Positions 59,321 through 64,000 of a stretch of 64,000 nt of DNA are shown here, piece by piece (positions within the stretch are counted from its first letter, which is position 1; the number at the start of each line of letters is the position of its first letter). Position numbers and translations under genes: made by a program. Source of the DNA: Dendrocalamus latiflorus. Lineage: Eukaryota; Streptophyta; Magnoliopsida; Poales; Poaceae. Below the pieces are notes generated by a model. It saw only the letters and a program-made list of their open reading frames with translations. It searched no databases and had not been told where the DNA came from. The DNA lies in the NCBI GenBank assembly GCA_017311315.1, contig CM029609.1:44279166-44343165 (forward strand). The letters run 5' to 3'.

Positions 59321-59396
59321 AAGTAGCACGGTTGGGGTCCCATGACATTGTAAATCGAACAAAGAAGTACCCTTCTCTTTCGTGGTGAAACATACC

Positions 59397-60009
59397 ATGT
59401 CGGAAGCCGAGGGGCCAGTGGGATTTGGTTCACCGAAGGAAGACATTCCCATAGAAAGGAGGGATATGTTCGGTCCACAGTACCGATTGATACCAAGCCG
59501 GCGTGCTCAACCAGCGTGGCCGAAATGCAGACACAATGAGTATGCGGTCGTCCAGATCTTGGATGGCCCGAACGATGGCAGGCAACGTTTCTTCCGATGC
59601 TCACGCTCTGGGGTACAAATTAGTAATATTACATTTTTTTATTGCTTATGGACCCTCGAATTTTACTGTCCTTTTTTTTGCAGATGGCAAAATGCGACTT
59701 CTCCCGTTGGATCGACCCTCCTCATGAACGGTATGCTGATCGTTATGTGGATACATTGTGGGCTCGAATATGGACTTGGAGTACCGAATGGAGAGTCTCA
59801 CTGAGGAGAACAACGACCTCCGCGAACAGATGCAACGCGAGAGGGGCAACGAGGAGGTCGTGAATATAGGAAGCTGTTATGATCCCACATGTTGCTGCGC
59901 GAACCCGAGCTGCATATGTGCATGCCACTACCACGACGGCCAGCCACGTCCGAGGCGGCCCCCTCAGCAATTCTCCATGTGGGCGCCACGAGGCTCGTTT
60001 GGCATGTAG
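59397..60009 (+). pseudogene. GRF-type zinc-finger gene A homologue, one-base frameshift
   Basis: Exon 1 (59397-59612, 72 codons) reads MSEAEGPVGFGSPKEDIPIE, with WPKCRHNEYAVVQILDGPN and RQRFFRCSRSG. Exon 2 starts at 59694 after TTTTTTTTGCAG and reads AKCDFSRWIDPPHERYADRY. Around 59770 the sensible frame moves: one frame ends in VDTLWARI and the next continues MDLEYRMESLTEENNDLREQ, then GSCYDPTCCCANPSCICAC to a stop at 60007. Alignment with the homologous gene at 45738-46368 suggests loss of a single base near 59772, since that copy is in frame there. Either a true frameshift or a base error is possible. The coiled coil and cysteine-rich tail are otherwise preserved. Confidence 0.7.
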
Positions 60010-60271
60010 GTAATGAGGGTTATGGTTGTGTCGTATTTTAGTTCATGTATGTGTTGAATTAAATTGTTGGGTGTACTACTTTCCATAAATTCTGTATGTG
60101 CAATGTATGTGTTGTTTCGTGTTGTAAGTGCGTGACGCCTTCATTTTATGTGACCTTCATATTCTGTGGCCTCTTTCCGTAGCGATGTAATGTGCAACGT
60201 TGTTAAGCATGTGATGGATTGGTTGTTATCTTCGTGGAGTTGTTATCACAAGCTAGAAAAAATGCAATACT

Positions 60272-60595
60272 AAGCAAAGATGCCTCGTTTTGTCATCCCA
60301 CTTGGCAAAGGTGGCCTCTTTTGTCATGTCACTACGGAAAGCTGGCCTCTTTTGACATGTCACTGCGGAAAGCTGGCCCGTTTTGTCAAGTCACTGGGCA
60401 AAGCTGGCCCGTTTTGTCAAGTCACTGGGCAAAGCTGCCCCGTTTTGTCATGTCACTGGGCAAAGCTGCCCCGTTTTGACATGTAACCCAGCAAAGCTGC
60501 CCTCTTTTGTCATATCACTGAGCAAAGCTGCCCCTTTTTCTGAGGTCACTGCGCAAAGCTGGCATGTTTTGTCTCCGCACTGAGCATGGTGTGGG
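60272..60595 (+). promoter_or_regulatory. 31-bp minisatellite block 3 with TATA box, upstream of GRF-C
   Basis: About ten units of the CCGTTTTGTCATGTCACTGG / GCAAAGCTGCC type, followed at 60648 by CCTATAAAACGG, a good TATA box, about 110 bp before the first in-frame ATG at 60760. Confidence 0.78.
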
Positions 60596-60759
60596 GTCCA
60601 GATTTGTGTTGTATGTGGTCTTTGTGCGTGAGGCTGCCCCCCCACAGCCTATAAAACGGAGCCATCCCTCACATACTCCCTGGCCATGTTATCAGTCACC
60701 TCCTGAGTTAGTTGTTCACAATCTGTGTAGTTAGCACGTCTTCATGGGCACCCACGGTG

Positions 60760-61127
60760 ATGTGCCCAAATTGCAACACGGTGGTTAGACGTTGGACATC
60801 ACAGACGGCCGCGAATCCTAGGCGACACTACTACAAGTGCCCCAATCACTCGGTGAGTCAGATTGTTTCGGGTTCATTCAAATCGTGGCTGTATGTTTAA
60901 AAATCTTCTTGTCATGGAATCGCAGGAAGCTCATGGTGGTTGCCGATTCTGGGTGTGAGAGGATGAAATGGGAAATAGGACAGACAGTGTTCGCCGTGAG
61001 AGAGTTGTCGTGGGGGGTTGCGACCCCGTCGGGATGCGGCATCGTTTCGACAGACTAGAGTGGAAGATAAATGTAATGTTGTGTGGTATTTTGTTTCTTG
61101 TGTTTATTGTTATCCTTAAGTTGTAGT
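60760..61127 (+). pseudogene. GRF-type zinc-finger gene C with internal stop
   Basis: Exon 1 (60760-60852) reads MCPNCNTVVRRWTSQTAANP then RRHYYKCPNHS, a GRF-like finger (C-x-x-C, YYKC). After an intron (GTGAGT donor, CGCAG acceptor at 60925) exon 2 reads EAHGGCRFWV, then TGA, then EDEMGNRTDSVRR. GRF proteins typically continue with an aromatic/acidic W-x-x-E-D stretch here, so the stop appears to interrupt a once functional frame. It is compact and may end in LFLVFIVILKL. Confidence 0.55.
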
Positions 61128-61534
61128 GCTGGAGGTTCTCCTCGTGTATGTTCGCAATGTTTTATGCTATGTTGTCGTCAAGCTCTTTTGGTAATGTTTT
61201 ATGTACGGTTGTGTTGTATTTTAGTTGTTGTGTTCGTTGGTGTGTTGTTGGTTGTACTACTTGCTACATGTCATGTACGTGAAATGTATGAGTTGTTTCG
61301 TGTTGTCTTTGCCTGATGCCTTCTCCTCGTATATGTTGGTAATTTTTTATGCTACGTTGTCGTCAAGCTATGTCTTCTCCCGCTACCCCGTGTTGTCATC
61401 TCTCAGTTGGTTGTATGCCGTACTAAATCAAAGAACTTAGAGCAACCCTTTTATACTAGAAACCATCTTTGAACATCAAACCATCAAAGACTTGAAAAAC
61501 ATCACAAAAATTACAGAAGCACAATTAAAAAAAT
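61128..61534. other. intergenic, TG-rich, no gene
   Basis: Repeated GTTGT/TTGTGTT and GCTATGTTGTCGTCAAGCT strings (61163-61184, and again near 61351-61372) indicate a short local duplication. This is the 3' side of the converging GRF-C and PMD genes. Confidence 0.5.
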
Positions 61535-64000
61535 TCATTCAGCATCTCCTCCTCGCCGCCTCGTACGGCGCATATGATCCTCTGAGAAGGTGAACCTACT
61601 AGGGGAGCGTGGTGCAGCGCGAAGATCGTAGTGCGAGGGATGTGGCCGAGGCGGTGGTGGGTACAACTCTGTGGAGAGTTGCGACGGCTGGCCAAAAAGC
61701 ATAGAGCTCAGCCATTCGGAGGAGGTGTCTACGTCTTGCTTAGATGGTACAACTGAATTAGGCAATGGAAAGTACAAAAATTGTTCATAATGAGTACACA
61801 TGTTTAGCTTAGAACGTTAGTGCATACCGGGGTATGTGGCTGGTGAAATGACGATGTCGACGGGTAGTCGTGCATGTACTCCTGCGATGACATGCCTTGA
61901 TAGGTCTGCCCAAACCACCTGTCCCGGTCATCTAGGTTGGTCTGCACGGTAGGGACATACGAGGGCATCGGCCCCTCTGGTTCGTCCGACGAGTCAGAAT
62001 CGCCCTCTGGAGTGGGCCCACGTCGGCCTGGAGAGCGCGGTCGCTCGTCCGTCGCCCTCCGTGATGACGATGCCCGTTGCGACGTGCTATCCTGTCGCAA
62101 TTGCTGCAATACAAACATGTGGTTAGACATAATTGGTAAAGGAGTGCATGAACTAATAGTTGGCAATTGTCAAACCGCCGGGCCGAAGCGCGTGGAGGCC
62201 GAGCGAGTGTCTGCAGTAGGCCCCCGTCGTCCTGGAGAGCGCGGTCGTTCCTCCGTCGCCCTCCGTGATGACGTTGCCCTCCGTAGCAGCGTGCTATCCT
62301 GTCGCAATTGCTGCAAGACGAACATGTGGTTAGACATAAATGGTAAATAAGCCGATAAAAAATAGTTGGCAATTGTCAAACCGCCGATCCGAAGCGCATG
62401 GAGGCCGAGCGAGCGTAGCTGGGCTGACTATCCGACTGGGATGGACGCGACGTCGATGGCCGTGCTGATGGTGGTGCTGACGGCGGCGCGGAGGGAGGTG
62501 GTGGTCCCTGGCCACGTCCGCCACCGCGTGTAGCAACAACGTCATCTCGGTGGCGACCACAACTCAAGCCCCGTATCGCACCCCTTGCAGTTTCGCTGAT
62601 GCTGCGCATATAACCTACCCACCGAGATTCGGTATTTGACTTCCTATGTCGTATAGCCTCATTAGCCTCATCGTCGATATGATGTAGCCGGTCCACCTGC
62701 AGTGAAACAAACAGTCAGTTCAAACGTAATCCTGCACTGCGTAATGACATAGTAATTTCGTACCGCCTGGTCGACCCGTGCCGCTAGATGACGGTCTGGA
62801 CCTTCCTGTATAGCGGCCTCGTGAACAGCCTGAAGTGGAGGATGTGGCGGCTCCCCTGTAGTAAGCCTACTGCGGGTGCGTGGAGTGTACCAGTCAAGGT
62901 ATGCCCTATACGTCGAGGGGTCGTCGGGGTTGTACGGCCGTGTCTCATCCACAACCATCATATCCGCATGGTCAGACCACATGTCTGTCCACACCCGCTG
63001 TGTGGCTCTCCAGTCTTCGGTCGCTCGCCCTCTCCTTGATTGCCTGCAAGTTCATTGAGACATTACACAATTAGTAGGGTAGTGACATTGAGACTAATGC
63101 AGTAATTAAATTTGGGGTGTAGTGACATACCGGTGGGTGCTATCCGCAAGAGGGCGTCCTGCCATGGGAGGGACCTGCTGGTACAGCCCGAACTGTCTCA
63201 TGACTCGGTGTGGGCTGTATGGCTCGACGCAATGCGCGAACACCAAGTGGCAGGTCATCATCCAGTACCTGTGATCTCGCTCGCACTGATATGACAACCC
63301 GTGGGGGGCCGTGTTCGCAATGAACTGTGGAGACCATGGCCACCAGACTACGTCGCCAAACGGCAGAAGCTCGAACCTCTGGTGGAAATCCGTGTACGCA
63401 CGTCTCGGTCTCTCCCTGGCCCACCTCAACTGACCATGCGTCCAACGTGTACCCATTGTGGGCGCATTAACGGGGTCGCCGCCATCATCGAGGCCGTACA
63501 ACTGCGGGATGAGGTCATACGGGTGCACAACACGACCAAAGGAAGGCCTGCCAACGGGGAAGTGTTCCCATGACCACAACTGAAGGAGAAGGTAGCAGGC
63601 GGCTAGGACCGGCTCGCTGGCCGCGGTACGCTGCGAGGCGTCACACAAGCCTCGGTATGTAGCGCTGAGAACTGCTGATCCCCAGCTATACTGTGGCTGC
63701 TGACCGGGCCAGCCATCCGCCAAGGACTCCGCTAGCTGTATGTAGCTAGGCTGCACGGAGTCTCCAGTCGAGCTAGGGAACAAGACGTACCCGAACAGAT
63801 ATAGCAGGTATGCAACGAAATGCGTCCGCACCGCGACCTCATCTGCGTCTGCAGGACAGGTCATGAAGCGACGAAGCCATCCATGTGGCACCCCAGCTGC
63901 GTTGTCTCGGATCGCATGACCGAACCGGTGACCCAAACGGACCTTCCAATCTGCTGCCTTTGGGGGTGGCACCACAGCAGCACCACGGACGGGTAGACCT
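61535..64000 (-). CDS. plant mobile domain (PMD/MAIN-like) protein, 5' part outside the window
   Basis: Exons on the minus strand: window end to 63131, 63043-62764, 62696-62382, 62310-62176, 62103-61828, 61738-61535 (stop). All junctions are GT-AG with closed frame; the last acceptor (TCTAAG) is the weakest. The first exon carries the PMD: WKVRLGHRFGHAIRDN, HFVAYLLYLFGYVLFPSST, DASQRTAASEPVLAACYLLL then QLWSWEHFPVGRP, and FELLPFGDVVWWPWSPQF. Later exons are low-complexity, Ser/Pro/Arg-rich. Two consecutive exons (62310-62176 and the start of 62103-61828) are duplicates. PMD proteins occur both as host silencing factors (MAIN/MAIL1) and as transposon cargo; neighbours favour cargo. No stop interrupts about 440 visible residues, so it may be recent or functional. 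Confidence 0.8.
62103..62382 (-). repeat. 207-bp tandem exon-plus-intron duplication within the PMD gene
   Basis: Acceptors at 62310 and 62103 both open QLRQDST, followed by SSRRAT(E/D)ERPRSPGRRG. The intervening introns share CAATTGTCAAACCGCC and ACATGTGGTTAGACATAA. The exon end CGCTTCGGCCCGGCG also echoes CGCTTCGGATCGGCG at 62382, so three exons share this boundary. Confidence 0.88.

Noticed and set aside
58070..60595. Regularly spaced repeats resembling a CRISPR array
   Set aside because: Repeats are contiguous without spacers and the context is a plant nuclear genome, so these are minisatellites.

Overview
This window looks like nuclear DNA of a grass (Poaceae). The evidence is spliced genes with GT-AG introns (one GC-AG), very GC-rich plant coding exons, abundant Tourist/hAT/Stowaway-type MITEs, solo LTRs, Mutator-like elements (MULEs) and Helitron-like ends. 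No species can be assigned from the sequence alone.

Two ordinary intact host genes sit in the middle of a transposon-rich landscape. The first is a secreted subtilisin-like serine protease (SBT5-like, plus strand, 8 exons, 788 aa, 15566-21420). The second is a DDI1 homologue (UBL - retroviral-type aspartic protease - UBA, minus strand, 16 exons, 410 aa, 22407-27156). Both were rebuilt exon by exon, and the reading frame closes across every junction.

Left part (1-15.2 kb): 27-bp and about 26-bp tandem arrays; a complete 2986-bp solo LTR with a perfect ACACG target duplication (1240-4225); an LTR-retrotransposon remnant with a tRNA-Met-type primer site and a 1.2-kb internal tandem duplication; a 465-bp hAT MITE with an 8-bp target duplication; several smaller MITEs; and a PIF/Harbinger transposase remnant.

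Middle (28-41 kb): a decayed MULE transposase split by a 2247-bp solo LTR (TSD CATCT), which itself contains a Tourist MITE. A fragment of a plant mobile domain (PMD) gene follows. Next comes a candidate 5.2-kb Helitron (35187-40418) carrying intron-containing fragments of mitochondrial processing peptidase alpha and methylcrotonoyl-CoA carboxylase alpha, all in one orientation. After it lies a copia fragment between inverted MITE copies.

Right part: a 7-kb MULE with about 0.5-kb terminal inverted repeats (41.5-48.55 kb) carrying a dead transposase and two GRF-zinc-finger-like genes. Then a second large LTR-like sequence (49.4-52.8 kb), a low-coding region, and a gene cluster at 57-64 kb. That cluster has an intact GRF-like gene, a frameshifted GRF-like gene, a broken GRF-like gene and an apparently intact PMD gene that runs off the window. 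Read in reverse, its order (PMD, GRF-A, GRF-B) matches the cargo order of the 41.5-kb MULE. It is therefore probably the cargo half of a larger related MULE whose transposase lies beyond position 64000.

The most unusual feature is at 58-60.7 kb. Three plus-strand transcription units are each preceded by a block of about ten 31-bp repeats that leads into a TATA-like box. The 41.5-kb MULE shows the same design with a different repeat: its transposase and its divergent GRF gene share a duplicated repeat-plus-TATA leader.
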